NCBI RefSeq assembly: GCF_000425385.1
Contig: NZ_AUDI01000016.1
Location: forward strand, 62,001-126,000
From: Pseudoduganella violaceinigra DSM 15887
Lineage (GTDB): Bacteria; Pseudomonadota; Gammaproteobacteria; Burkholderiales; Burkholderiaceae_D
Length of the DNA stretch: 64,000 nucleotides
Direction of reading: 5' to 3'
Shown here: positions 1 to 8,187 of the stretch, one piece after another
Numbering within the stretch: the stretch's first letter is position 1
How the letters are laid out: each line of letters begins with the position of its first letter
Position numbers and translations under genes: made by a program
Notes under the pieces: model-generated
Told to the model about the DNA's origin: nothing
Database searches by the model: none
The model's input: only the letters and a program-made list of their open reading frames with translations

Positions 1-491
1 AGCACACGGTCTGTGTAGAGTTCATCCGTCACCACGTTTACGGTTCGGAGCAGACGTCCATCTTTCATGCGCAGGAAATCGGAGATCTTCGTATCGCCAT
101 CGTCATAGCGAAGAATCGCGTTGCCATAATTCGCCGCCAGATGCTCCGACCACGAAGGTATGTCGTCCGGTTGCAAATAGATGCCCTCATCATTCCGGCG
201 AAGCGCACCATTGAATGGAACCACGCTGTTGCACAAGACACCTTCTACGTCGAACCAGGTAACCGATGGCTGTCCGGTCAGGTGCTCGGAAAAGCGTCCA
301 TCAGGTGCCACTTCAAGTTTCATGCCGGAGGTGCTTTTCAAACTCTCCTCAAGTTCGTCGCCAACACCGTTCAACCAATCAGCGATCCCGTCTGGATCAG
401 GTTCATCGTCGACGAACGCGATCTCGCTATTGATCGTGGTGCTTCCCACCAGCTCCCAGCAACCGGCAATCGATTCGAAATTGTTTTGCAT
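1..491 (-). CDS. Hypothetical protein, N-terminal part (runs off the left edge)
   Basis: An open frame on the minus strand begins at an ATG (489-491) and continues without a stop to the window edge, giving about 163 residues. It begins MQNNFESIAGCWELVG and is acidic, with an aspartate-rich stretch (FVDDEPDPDG). GAGGTGCTCTG just before the ATG is a usable ribosome binding site. The 'IAGCWELVG' opening resembles small lipocalin-like proteins, but the resemblance is too weak to assign a family. No signal peptide or membrane segment is visible. Its base composition is more AT-rich than the core genes further right, suggesting accessory DNA. The 3' end is outside the window. Confidence 0.6.
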   Translation of the reverse strand, partial: MQNNFESIAGCWELVGSTTINSEIAFVDDEPDPDGIADWLNGVGDELEESLKSTSGMKLEVAPDGRFSEHLTGQPSVTWFDVEGVLCNSVVPFNGALRRNDEGIYLQPDDIPSWSEHLAANYGNAILRYDDGDTKISDFLRMKDGRLLRTVNVVTDELYTDRV

Positions 492-726
492 CAGAGCACC
501 TCAAACAAGGAAGGTTGGCAATATAGCACTGCCACTACCCTGATGGCCAATGATACCGTTTCGTTCGAAGAGATTTTTTGCTTCCTTCAGCGCGCTTAGA
601 CGACCTGCGATCCAGGCGTTCTGCGGAGCAGTCAACTAGCCTGGATGACAAAAATATTCCTTCTCACTTCGCCTTAACGACCATTAACCCGGCTCAGGAT
701 GATGGCCTGCGCCTCTTCTGCAGCAA
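492..726. other. Intergenic stretch with no recognisable gene
   Basis: About 235 bases lie between the start of the left-edge gene and the end of the GNAT gene, both on the minus strand. Short open frames here have no good ribosome binding site or recognisable protein. It is AT-rich compared with the core regions and probably holds the promoter of the left-edge gene. Confidence 0.5.
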
Positions 727-1233
727 TCACGCTTCCAATACCTTTGTCATCGGGATTTCATCATAGGCTACACCGTTCACTACCAACGCGGCCGGCTCGC
801 ATCCCCATGCTTTGAATCCTAATGACTCATACAGCTTCTGTGCAGGCACATTCCCCGCGGTGACCGCGAGATTGACGTGAGTTACGCCGGGTAGCGAAGC
901 GGCGAGATTCAACCCGTATTCCATCAATTTCCGTGCTGCGCCTTTGCCGCGATGTGCGGCGGACACGTAGACGCCGCGAATGTAGGCGCGGTGACGCTGT
1001 TTCGGGCTGCTGTCCCGGTCAACACGCGCGATTGCAATCAGTACGTCCCCTTCGAAGACGCCGAAATAGTCGCGCCCCGATCCGGGTGCGAGACGCCATT
1101 CAATTTCGCTGAGCGGCGTCCGCAGCTCTTCCTCGTAGCTCGCAGTGAATGCGGAGGGGGTATCAAGCAGCCCCTCAAGCCGCAGCGCGTGGTAGCTGGC
1201 AGCATCGGCGGGTATCAAGGATCGGGTTTGCAT
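727..1233 (-). CDS. GNAT family N-acetyltransferase
   Basis: A 168-residue protein with the GNAT fold layout. An N-terminal substrate-side region is followed by a central strand IRGVYVSAAHRGKG (about residues 84-97). RGKGAARKL matches the acetyl-CoA pyrophosphate loop (Q/RxxGxG/A). The C-terminal part contains N-x-PAQKLYESLGF, the usual GNAT motif B (about residues 128-141). GNAT enzymes move an acetyl group from acetyl-CoA to an amine; the substrate cannot be read from the sequence. The length is typical for a single-domain member. It stands alone on the minus strand, and the opening MQTRSLIPADA is a standard GNAT beginning. The family assignment is firm and the substrate unknown. Confidence 0.88.
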   Translation of the reverse strand: MQTRSLIPADAASYHALRLEGLLDTPSAFTASYEEELRTPLSEIEWRLAPGSGRDYFGVFEGDVLIAIARVDRDSSPKQRHRAYIRGVYVSAAHRGKGAARKLMEYGLNLAASLPGVTHVNLAVTAGNVPAQKLYESLGFKAWGCEPAALVVNGVAYDEIPMTKVLEA

Positions 1234-1363
1234 GTAGCGAAGTACGCCGGATGAATGGTAATCGCCAGATGTTATCGCAAAACCGTCAAGGTTCGCCCCA
1301 AAGGATTTAAAGCGCCGCGGACGGTGCGAATATGCATCTCATCCAACGACGAAAGGAACCAAG

Positions 1364-1684
1364 ATGGAAAACAATCTCGCGGCAATCAACCAGAAAATCC
1401 TCGCCGACGGCGAATCGCTGCCGCTGGTGCAGCTGAAAGACGGCAGCAAGGTGCAGACCGGCACCGTGGCCACCATGCTGCGCAATATCGACCTGTACAA
1501 CGCCGGCGAACGCGGCGACATTGAACGGCAGCTGGAAGCCGCCATTTCTACCGTCGCCAAAGTGGGTCTGTTCGACCTGTTCCCGCCGCAGGAATGGATC
1601 GCCGGCGACAACGCAGGCCGCCGGCTGGTCGGCCAGCTGGCAATGCGCCACCTGGCCAAAGAGGGCGATGCTGTCCTCTATTGA
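1364..1684 (+). CDS. Small conserved hypothetical protein (106 aa)
   Basis: A 106-residue soluble protein starting MENNLAAINQKILADGES. The start is supported by AAAGGAACCAAG directly before the ATG. The N-terminal half contains LVQLKDGSKVQTGTVATML, followed by a helical, acidic region and a tail LAMRHLAKEGDAVLY. It has no signal peptide, membrane segment or cysteine pair. I recognise the style of a small conserved proteobacterial protein but cannot assign a function. Its last bases overlap the 3' end of the converging aldo/keto reductase gene by 7 bp. No other gene is cotranscribed with it. Confidence 0.7.
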   Translation: MENNLAAINQKILADGESLPLVQLKDGSKVQTGTVATMLRNIDLYNAGERGDIERQLEAAISTVAKVGLFDLFPPQEWIAGDNAGRRLVGQLAMRHLAKEGDAVLY

Positions 1685-2790
1685 ACCCCGGCCGCCGGGC
1701 CGCTGATACGCACCGGCGCGTGGTAGCCATCGGGCTTATCGCCCAGCGGCGCCGCGCCCGACAGCATGGTCTGCATCCCCGGCGTGAAGAAGGTATATGG
1801 GTAACCAGGCGTGTTGGCGCTGACTGCATCGAGGCGCGCAAGCAGCTCGTGCGGCAGCTCGAAATCCAGCGCGCCAAGGTTATCCTGCAACTGCGACAGC
1901 TTGGTCGCCCCTATCATCACGGTGGACACGCCAGGCCGGTTGGCGACCCAATTCACCGCCACCTGCGCCATACTGCGGCCCATCTTCTGCGCCACCTGTT
2001 CCAGCTCCGCCACGATGGCGAAATTGCGCTCGCTGAATTTGGAGAAAGCCGGATTATTGGAAGCGCTCATGGTCTGCAACCGCCCTTCGCCGAACTGGCC
2101 GCCGGTGCTGGGCTTGTACTTGCCGGACAACAGCCCACTGGCCAGCGGACTCCATACCATCACACCCATGCCATGGCGCGTGCCAAGCGGGATATATTCA
2201 TTCTCGATGGCGCGTTCGGCCAGCGAGTATTCCAGCTGCAGCGTCGTCAACGGCTCGTAGCCGCCCAGTTCAGCGACCGCCTGCATGCGGCTGGCGTACC
2301 AGGCCGGCACATTCGACAGGCCGATGTGGCGCACTTTACCGGCGCGTACCGCATCATCCAGCGTGCGCAGCACTTCCTCAGGCTGGGTCACCAGATCCCA
2401 GGCATGCACCAGGTACAGATCCACATAGTCGGTACCCAGGCGCTGCAGCGAACCTTCCAGCGCGCGCATCAGATGCTTGCGGCCATTGCCGCCCGCGTTC
2501 GGGTTGGACGGATCGGAACTGTAGGAAGCCTTGGTGGCCAGCACCAGCTTATCGCGCAAGCCGCTGTCGCGGGTGAACTCGCCGACCCAGCGTTCCGACT
2601 CGCCGTTGGTGTACAGGTCGGCCGTGTCGACCAGATTGCCGCCCGCTTCCGTATAAGCCATGAACAGGTCGCGCGCACTGGCCTTGTCGGCGCCCCATCC
2701 CCAGTCGGTGCCGAAGGTCATGGTGCCAAGCGCCAGGCGCGACACGCGCAGGCCGGAATTACCGAGGGTGTAGTACTGTTTCAGGGACAT
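1678..2790 (-). CDS. Aldo/keto reductase
   Basis: A 370-residue member of the NADPH-dependent aldo/keto reductase (TIM barrel) superfamily. It starts MSLKQYYTLGNSGLRVS and shows LALGTMTFG, then the catalytic Asp/Tyr segment NLVDTADLYTNGESE (about residues 52-66). LVLATKASY carries the catalytic Lys, and YVDLYLVHAWD the His-bearing strand. VMIGATKLSQLQDNL near the C terminus is the cofactor-phosphate loop. The downstream ATG at 2790 is chosen because GGAGAAAGC sits directly before it and alignment to the family begins there. These enzymes reduce aldehydes or ketones; the substrate is unknown. It lies just downstream of a 90-bp inverted-repeat element and converges on the 106-aa gene. Confidence 0.93.
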   Translation of the reverse strand: MSLKQYYTLGNSGLRVSRLALGTMTFGTDWGWGADKASARDLFMAYTEAGGNLVDTADLYTNGESERWVGEFTRDSGLRDKLVLATKASYSSDPSNPNAGGNGRKHLMRALEGSLQRLGTDYVDLYLVHAWDLVTQPEEVLRTLDDAVRAGKVRHIGLSNVPAWYASRMQAVAELGGYEPLTTLQLEYSLAERAIENEYIPLGTRHGMGVMVWSPLASGLLSGKYKPSTGGQFGEGRLQTMSASNNPAFSKFSERNFAIVAELEQVAQKMGRSMAQVAVNWVANRPGVSTVMIGATKLSQLQDNLGALDFELPHELLARLDAVSANTPGYPYTFFTPGMQTMLSGAAPLGDKPDGYHAPVRISGPAAGVQ

Positions 2791-2850
2791 GCTTTCTCCA
2801 TGTGGTTTGTTGACAATGAGGAAATGCAAAATAGACCATAGCATGGATTT

Positions 2851-2940
2851 GAAAGTCGGGATCAGCTCGGCTTCTCGAGGAGCTTTTCGCTGCGCGACGC
2901 GCAGCGAAATGTCCGATTGCCAGAGCTGACCCCGACTTTC
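2851..2940. repeat. 90-bp element bounded by 18-bp inverted repeats with an inner hairpin
   Basis: The outer arms at 2851-2868 and 2923-2940 are inverted copies matching at 17 of 18 positions (GAAAGTCGGGATCAGCTC against GAAAGTCGGGGTCAGCTC). Inside, TTTCGCTGCGC (2885-2895) and its exact complement (2899-2909) form an 11-bp stem with a 3-nt loop. A 24-nt piece of the right arm (2910-2933, complement) recurs exactly after valS at 28681-28704. The element sits between the 3' end of the M56 protease gene and the 5' side of the aldo/keto reductase gene. It may be a small non-autonomous repeat, a terminator, or both. Confidence 0.8.
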
Positions 2941-2941
2941 A

Positions 2942-4987
2942 TTACATAAGCGGCTTGGCGCTGCCGTTGCTGATGGCTTCGTCGATCAGGGTGCGCGAGG
3001 TTTTGTCCGCTTCACGCGACAGGCGCCCTTGTTCTCGGCCCAGTTCGCCCATCTTCCGGCCCAGTTCGCGCATTGGCTTGGAGGCTTCGGCGATGCGGGC
3101 GTGCAGGTCGGCCATCGGGGCCTGGCGTGCCGCCAGTGCGGCGTGGCGTTCGGCGATCTCCTTGCCCTGGCGCGCCATGTCGGCTGCCAGCGGTTCCATC
3201 TGCTTGCGCAGCTCTTCCATGTCGCGTTCGAGCTGGGCGCGCGTCTTGTCGTCCGCCAGTTCCATCTTGCGGCTGGCTCTTTCCATGGCGCGGCCGATGC
3301 GTTCCTGCTGGCGTGCCGAACGTTCCAGTTTGCGCTCCACGTCGCGCTCGATTGCGCGCTGGGACGCCTGCTGTTCCCGGCTGCCCATGGCGGCGTCGAC
3401 TTCTTTTTCGATTTGCGCACTCATGGCTTCCACTTGCTTGCTGTGGACCTCCATCAGCTTGCCTTGCTCTTCCAGCTTCTTGCCCTGCTCTTCCGCCGGC
3501 TGCCAGGCGGCCTTCACCTTGGCCAGCGTGGCGGGATCCTGGATCAGGTAGGCCTTGCCTTCCTTGCGCACAAAGATGAAGTCTCCTTTGGTGTCGCGTT
3601 TCAAGCGCTGCACTTCGGACGTGTCCGAACCGCGGCCATGGACGTTCATTGTTTGCTGGCCATCGCGCACGATGGTGTAGGCGGTGCGGCTGCTGTCGTT
3701 GAAGTTGTAGTTGTTGCTGCCCTCTTCGTCCTTCAGCTCCTTGGGTGGCTTGGGCGGTTTCGGTGGCTTGGGGGGGTGGGGGAGCGGCGGCACGGCGGCC
3801 ATCGGTGCCGCTGGCGCAGCGTCGGCGGCTGGCGGCGGTGGTGCCGGGGGCGCAGGAATAGCCGGCGGCGCAGGCGGGGCCACTGGTGCCGGTTCCACCT
3901 GGTGCTGGTCGCCGGCGTCCGTGACATGGACCGCTGCGGGCGCGCTGGCCGCCTGCGGCGCCGCATGGGCGTACAGTGCGGCGCAGGCCGCGAAAATACC
4001 TAACAGCGGGGTCGCCATCTTCCAGCTCAGTGGTTGTGCATCGGGACGGATCAGGCGTTTGATTCGGGACATGAGGTCTCCTCCGTGTGCCGCGGGGGCA
4101 GCAAAGTGCGTGGTGGTGAACTGGAATTTATCCAGCTCGGAAAGTGCAAGTGCCAGGCGCCGCGGTTCGCCGAGCGTGCTTGCGGCTAAGTCGTCTGCAA
4201 TTTGTTCGCGTTCGCAGCGGATGCATTGCGACAGCATCCACACGCTTGGGTGATAGAACAGGAAAATCTCGATGCCGCTCTGGACCAGGTTGACCAGGTA
4301 GTCGTGGCGCCGCACGTGGGCCAGTTCATGCGCCAGCAGCGCTTCCAGCAAGTCGGGCGGCAGGCCGCTGACCAGGGCTGCCGGCAGCAGCACGATCGGG
4401 CGCAGGATGCCGGCCGTGATCGGGCCTTCCAGCGCATCGTCCGAGACGCCCAGCAGCACCGGGCGGCGGATGCCCATGCGCTGCGCCAGGACCGTGGCGC
4501 GGGCCTGCCAGCCGGCGTCGGCGTGGTAATGGCCGTGAAGCGTGCGGCGCCGCACCCATTGCAGGCCAAGCGAGAGCCGCAGCGTCATCAGCGCCGCGCC
4601 GGCGGCCCACAGCAGCACCAGCCAGGGCATCTGGCGGCGCAGCAGGTATTCCCAGGCAGTCATGGCGTCGGCGTCGACCAGGGCCGTATCGCTGCCTTGG
4701 ACCTCGGCGATCCCGGGGATGGCGGCGATGGCCGTGGCTTCGAGCGGCGCCGGCAGCACATAGCCGGTCTCGGCGGCATCGGCCAGGCGCCAGGCGAAGT
4801 TGGCCAGCGGCAGGGCCGCGCACAGCAGCAGGGCGCCGCAGGCAAGCAGGTAGCGCGCCTGCGGCCTGGCGTTGCGCAGGGCGTGCAGGGCCAGGGCCGC
4901 CACGCAGCCGATCAGCAGGCCTTGCCACAGGAAGTGCAGCAGGGACCAGCCCAGGGCGGGGATGACGGCGTTCAGCAGGTGGCTCAT
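2942..4987 (-). CDS. M56 family (BlaR1/MecR1-like) membrane metallopeptidase
   Basis: A 681-residue membrane protein. Hydrophobic segments lie near residues 11-35, 46-66 and 118-140. The zinc protease motif HELAH is at 220-224, followed by RRHDYLVNLVQSG. A later CEREQIADDLAAS supplies the probable third ligand. This is the M56 family, whose best known members BlaR1/MecR1 cleave the repressor BlaI/MecI. After the protease domain come another hydrophobic segment (about 324-345), a Pro/Ala-rich linker, and a roughly 200-residue charged region predicted to be coiled coil (repeated R-E-x-E-R patterns). No penicillin-binding sensor domain is seen, and no BlaI-type gene is adjacent. The role is therefore inferred only as regulated intramembrane or periplasmic-face proteolysis. 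The ATG at 4987 lies 32 bp downstream of the TCTAGA array. Confidence 0.88.
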   Translation of the reverse strand: MSHLLNAVIPALGWSLLHFLWQGLLIGCVAALALHALRNARPQARYLLACGALLLCAALPLANFAWRLADAAETGYVLPAPLEATAIAAIPGIAEVQGSDTALVDADAMTAWEYLLRRQMPWLVLLWAAGAALMTLRLSLGLQWVRRRTLHGHYHADAGWQARATVLAQRMGIRRPVLLGVSDDALEGPITAGILRPIVLLPAALVSGLPPDLLEALLAHELAHVRRHDYLVNLVQSGIEIFLFYHPSVWMLSQCIRCEREQIADDLAASTLGEPRRLALALSELDKFQFTTTHFAAPAAHGGDLMSRIKRLIRPDAQPLSWKMATPLLGIFAACAALYAHAAPQAASAPAAVHVTDAGDQHQVEPAPVAPPAPPAIPAPPAPPPPAADAAPAAPMAAVPPLPHPPKPPKPPKPPKELKDEEGSNNYNFNDSSRTAYTIVRDGQQTMNVHGRGSDTSEVQRLKRDTKGDFIFVRKEGKAYLIQDPATLAKVKAAWQPAEEQGKKLEEQGKLMEVHSKQVEAMSAQIEKEVDAAMGSREQQASQRAIERDVERKLERSARQQERIGRAMERASRKMELADDKTRAQLERDMEELRKQMEPLAADMARQGKEIAERHAALAARQAPMADLHARIAEASKPMRELGRKMGELGREQGRLSREADKTSRTLIDEAISNGSAKPLM

Positions 4988-5019
4988 GGCAGGCGGCTCC
5001 GGTGGTGGTGTCCTTGCAA

Positions 5020-5067
5020 TCTAGATTAAATTATCTAGAACTTTATGTCTAGAAATTTTTGTCTAGA
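5020..5067 (-). promoter_or_regulatory. Operator array: four TCTAGA boxes at exact 14-bp spacing
   Basis: TCTAGA occurs at 5020-5025, 5034-5039, 5048-5053 and 5062-5067. Each 8-bp spacer is AT-rich, so the period is exactly 14 bp. The array lies 32-80 bp upstream of the M56 protease start, where the promoter must be, in otherwise GC-rich DNA. Promoter-like hexamers on the minus strand overlap the boxes. It looks like a binding site for a cooperative repressor, plausibly of the BlaI/CopY class that normally partners M56 proteins, but no such gene is nearby. Confidence 0.75.
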
Positions 5068-5175
5068 TCAGGGTGCGAGGGCTCAGGAGGGAATGTAGCC
5101 AAGTGCTGCCGGGGTGGGGGAGGATTTGCGACGGACGGCGTTTTTTGCCGACTGGGATGCGTTTACAGCGGAAAA

Positions 5176-5206
5176 CCGGGGTCCGACCCAAGGGTCGGAC
5201 CCGGTC
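5176..5206. repeat. Perfect 11-bp inverted repeat of the GGGTCNGACCC type
   Basis: GGGTCCGACCC (5179-5189), a 2-nt loop, then its exact complement (5192-5202). It lies just beyond the 3' end of frmA, between it and the M56 promoter. Related GGGTCAGACCC units occur twice at 29300-29324 after the DUF2147 gene. It could fold in RNA as a terminator-like or mRNA-stabilising hairpin. There is no T-run, so a classical Rho-independent terminator is not supported. Confidence 0.7.
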
Positions 5207-5219
5207 TGTTCTGGCTGTA

Positions 5220-6326
5220 TCAGTAGACGACCACGGAGCGGATCGATTCGCCGCGTTCCATCAAGTCGAAGCCTTCGTTGATGCGCTCCAGCGGCAGGGT
5301 GTGCGTGATCAGTTCGTCGATCTTGAGCTTGCCTTCCATATACCAGTCCACGATCTTCGGCACGTCGCTGCGGCCGCGCGCGCCGCCGAACGCGGAACCG
5401 AGCCAGTGGCGGCCCGTGACCAGCTGGAATGGACGGGTCGAGATCTCCTGCCCCGCCGCCGCCACGCCGATCACGATCGACTTGCCCCAGCCCTTGTGGC
5501 AGCACTCGAGTGCCTGGCGCATCAGCTCGGTGTTGCCGACGCACTCGAAGCTGTAGTCGGCGCCGCCGTCGGTCAGCTGCACGATGGCGTCCACCACGTT
5601 TTCCACATTGCGCGGGTTGATGAAGTGGGTCATGCCGAACTGGCGCGCCATGGCTTCGCGCGCCGGGTTGATGTCGATGCCGATGATCTTGTCGGCGCCC
5701 ACCATCTTCGCCGCCTGGATCACGTTCAGGCCGATGCCGCCCAGGCCGAACACCACCACGTTGGCGCCCGCCTCCACTTTTGCCGTGAACAGCACGGCGC
5801 CGACGCCGGTGGTCACGCCGCAGCCGATGTAGCACACCTTGTCGAAGGGCGCGTCGGAACGGATCTTGGCCAGCGCGATCTCCGGCACCACGATGTAGTT
5901 GGAGAAGGTGGACGTGCCCATGTAGTGGAACAGCGGCTTGCCGTTCAGCGAGAAGCGGCTGGAACCATCGGGCATCAGGCCTTTACCCTGGGTGGCGCGG
6001 ATCGCCTGGCACAGGTTGGTCTTGCGCGACAGGCAGAATTTGCATTGGCGGCATTCCGGCGTATAGAGCGGGATGACATGGTCGTCCTTCTTCAGCGACG
6101 TCACGCCCGGGCCGACGTCGACCACCACCCCGGCGCCCTCGTGGCCGAGGATGGCCGGGAACAGCCCTTCCGGATCGGCGCCGGACAGCGTGTAGTGGTC
6201 GGTGTGGCAAATGCCGGTCGCCTTGATTTCGACCAGCACCTCGCCCGCGCGCGGGCCGTCCAGGTCGACCTCTTCAATCGTCAGCGGTGCCCCCGCCTTC
6301 CATGCTACTGCCGCTTTCGTCTTCAT
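5220..6326 (-). CDS. frmA: S-(hydroxymethyl)glutathione dehydrogenase (class III alcohol dehydrogenase)
   Basis: A 368-residue zinc alcohol dehydrogenase, the usual length of FrmA/AdhC. Visible features are [12 protein letters not shown] (catalytic zinc Cys), GHEGAGVV, and the structural zinc set CRQCKFC with a further Cys in [14 protein letters not shown] and [11 protein letters not shown] (the NAD-binding Rossmann loop, about residues 190-200) follow. Class III enzymes oxidise S-hydroxymethylglutathione, formed from formaldehyde and glutathione, to S-formylglutathione with NAD. The start [12 protein letters not shown] at 6326 matches the family; the longer upstream frame is low-complexity and not conserved. 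No frmR or S-formylglutathione hydrolase gene is adjacent. It follows the stand-alone receiver gene by 37 bp on the same strand. Confidence 0.95.
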   Translation of the reverse strand: MKTKAAVAWKAGAPLTIEEVDLDGPRAGEVLVEIKATGICHTDHYTLSGADPEGLFPAILGHEGAGVVVDVGPGVTSLKKDDHVIPLYTPECRQCKFCLSRKTNLCQAIRATQGKGLMPDGSSRFSLNGKPLFHYMGTSTFSNYIVVPEIALAKIRSDAPFDKVCYIGCGVTTGVGAVLFTAKVEAGANVVVFGLGGIGLNVIQAAKMVGADKIIGIDINPAREAMARQFGMTHFINPRNVENVVDAIVQLTDGGADYSFECVGNTELMRQALECCHKGWGKSIVIGVAAAGQEISTRPFQLVTGRHWLGSAFGGARGRSDVPKIVDWYMEGKLKIDELITHTLPLERINEGFDLMERGESIRSVVVY

Positions 6327-6363
6327 CGCCGTACTCCGAATGTGATAAAGACGACAGCATAGC

Positions 6364-6756
6364 CTAACTCCTAACAGCGAGCATGGACTCCAGGCCCAGC
6401 ATATGCGACACGGTGCGCCACAGCTGGCGCGGCGACGTCCACGGCTTGGGCAGGAAGGCATGCGCCTGATGGTGCAGCATGGGCTGGCTGGCCGAATACA
6501 GCAGCACCGGCGTCCGCAGGTCGGTCTGGCGCATGGTGCGGATCAGGGTATGGCCGTCGCCGTCCGGCAGATCGGGGTCGATCACCAGCAGGGCGAATTC
6601 GCACTCCCGCAACTGGTCGCGCGCCTGGCCATACGTGGCGGCGTGCACCACGTGGATTTCGGGTGCCAGCAAGGTGGCCAGCACGATGGCGCTATCTTCA
6701 TCGGAATCGACGTGCAGCACCCGTGGCGCCGGGTGCAGATCAAATGACATATTCAT
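6364..6756 (-). CDS. Stand-alone response regulator receiver
   Basis: A 130-residue single receiver (CheY-like) domain with no output domain. The acidic pocket is HVDSDED (about residues 15-21), the phospho-acceptor Asp lies in [11 protein letters not shown], and the conserved Lys in LPKPW. The first ATG is preceded by GGAG at suitable spacing. Such proteins pass phosphate to or from other two-component proteins, or act by protein contact. No kinase gene is next to it. It is on the same strand as, and about 150 bp downstream of, the ANTAR regulator, and 37 bp upstream of frmA. Its partner is unknown. Confidence 0.88.
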   Translation of the reverse strand: MNMSFDLHPAPRVLHVDSDEDSAIVLATLLAPEIHVVHAATYGQARDQLRECEFALLVIDPDLPDGDGHTLIRTMRQTDLRTPVLLYSASQPMLHHQAHAFLPKPWTSPRQLWRTVSHMLGLESMLAVRS

Positions 6757-6909
6757 GGAACGTTCTCCGCACTGCAGGGATGGTCGGCGGAGCTGGGCCG
6801 AAGGATATTGCCGGGCCGCGAAGAAGGGGCGGCCGCTGAGGGATGCGACGGGCGGGCGAGTTGAGGCCCATCTCGACAGTGTAGCCCAAGAACCAGGCTG
6901 GCGGAACGA

Positions 6910-7539
6910 TTATTTTTTCAGGCGTGTATTGAAAGCAGCGTGCAAGCCGTTCAACATTTCTTCCGCTGCAAGCAGCTGGTCCGCCACTTCGTTGATCTTG
7001 CGCCGGCTCGAGCGCGCGTGGTCGCGCAGGACTTCAAAGGCGGTATTGCGGTCGGTCTGGTACTTGCACATTAACAGGCCCACCGCCAGGCTGGTTTCAC
7101 GCCCCGCCGCCAGCGCCGCGTTGAGGTTGATTTCCGTGCGGCGCAGCTGGCGGATTTCATCCGCGCGCGCCAGGCCGGCCTCAAAGGCCGGCATCAGGTG
7201 CTGTTCATCGACCGGCTTCACCACGAAGCCCACCGCGCCATAGGCCGCGGCCTGCTTGCCGGCATCGGCGTCGCCGCGGCCGGACAGGAACATGAACGGC
7301 ACGGAGGTGTTGCGGTTGAGCTGCTTGGCCAGGTCCAGCCCCGACATGCCGGGCATGTGGATATCGAGCAGGGCCAGGTCCGGTTCGCATTCGGCGATCA
7401 GGGCCAGGGCCTGGTCGGAGGAATGCGCCAACATGGTGTCGTAGCCGGCGCGCGCCAGCAACTCGCCCAGGAACTCGGTCAGGATCTTATCGTCGTCAAC
7501 GATGAGGATCAGTCGCTTCAGTGCAGGCTGGGCATTCAT
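6910..7539 (-). CDS. ANTAR-domain response regulator (AmiR/NasT type)
   Basis: A 209-residue protein. The N-terminal receiver starts LILIVDDDKILTEFL, with the phospho-acceptor in LALLDIHMPGMSG (about residue 58) and the Lys in VVKPVDE. A linker helix (IRQLRRTEINLNAAL) leads into a C-terminal ANTAR helix bundle (about residues 140-203) containing AVGLLMCKYQTDRNTAFEVL. ANTAR proteins bind paired RNA hairpins and prevent transcription termination. The gene begins only 18 nt after thiE on the same strand, so it may be the last cistron of the thi operon. The target RNA and the kinase are not identifiable here. The family assignment is strong, the biological target open. Confidence 0.9.
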   Translation of the reverse strand: MNAQPALKRLILIVDDDKILTEFLGELLARAGYDTMLAHSSDQALALIAECEPDLALLDIHMPGMSGLDLAKQLNRNTSVPFMFLSGRGDADAGKQAAAYGAVGFVVKPVDEQHLMPAFEAGLARADEIRQLRRTEINLNAALAAGRETSLAVGLLMCKYQTDRNTAFEVLRDHARSSRRKINEVADQLLAAEEMLNGLHAAFNTRLKK

Positions 7540-7557
7540 TGGGCGGCAACCTTATGG

Positions 7558-8175
7558 TTATGCTAATGGCCCGATTATAGACCGAAATTCCCGCACCGCC
7601 GCCGCCACGTCTTCAGCCATATACACACTGGTGATTGCGGCTACCAGCTGTGCACCCTCGGCCACCAGCGGGGCCGCGTTCTGCGGCGTCATGCCGCCGA
7701 TCACGCACAGCGGCACGCCGATCGCTTCGCGCGCATGGCGCAGGATGGCCGGCTCGGTGCTCACCGCGTACTGCTTCACTTTGGACGGATAGAAACCGCC
7801 GAAGGCGACGTAGCTGGCGCCAGCCGCCTGCGCCGCCTGGGCGCGCGCCAGCTCGCCGTAGCAGGAAGCGCCAATCAGCTTGTTCGGCCCCAGCGTGGCG
7901 CGCACTTCGGCCAGCGGCGCATCGGTGCCGCCCAGATGCACGCCGTCGGCGCCCAGTTCGCGGCACAGCGCCACGTGGTCGTTGACCAGGAAGGGCACGC
8001 TGTATTGGTGGCACAGTTCGCGCAGCGCCCCGCCCTGCTCGCGCCGCAGCGCCGGGCTGGCTTCCTTGTGGCGGTACTGCAGCAGGGCCACGCCGGCGCG
8101 CAGCGCCTGCTCGGTCACCGCCAGCAGTTGTTCGGTGTCATCCCAGTTCGGGGTGACCAGGTAAAGTCCTTGCAT
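7558..8175 (-). CDS. thiE: Thiamine-phosphate synthase
   Basis: A 205-residue TIM-barrel enzyme that joins HMP pyrophosphate and thiazole phosphate to give thiamine phosphate. It starts MQGLYLVTPNWDDTEQ and shows LLQYRHKEA (pyrophosphate/substrate loop), VPFLVNDHVALCRELGADGVHLGG (read as two adjacent motifs), IGASCYGE, SYVAFGGFYPSKVK and VIGGMTPQNA near the C terminus. These are the typical ThiE motifs and the length is normal. It is the fifth gene of the thiC-S-G-D-E series, 12 nt downstream of thiD, with a consistent minus orientation. Regulation should come from the TPP riboswitch upstream of thiC. Confidence 0.95.
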   Translation of the reverse strand: MQGLYLVTPNWDDTEQLLAVTEQALRAGVALLQYRHKEASPALRREQGGALRELCHQYSVPFLVNDHVALCRELGADGVHLGGTDAPLAEVRATLGPNKLIGASCYGELARAQAAQAAGASYVAFGGFYPSKVKQYAVSTEPAILRHAREAIGVPLCVIGGMTPQNAAPLVAEGAQLVAAITSVYMAEDVAAAVREFRSIIGPLA

Positions 8176-8187
8176 TACATGTGCTCC

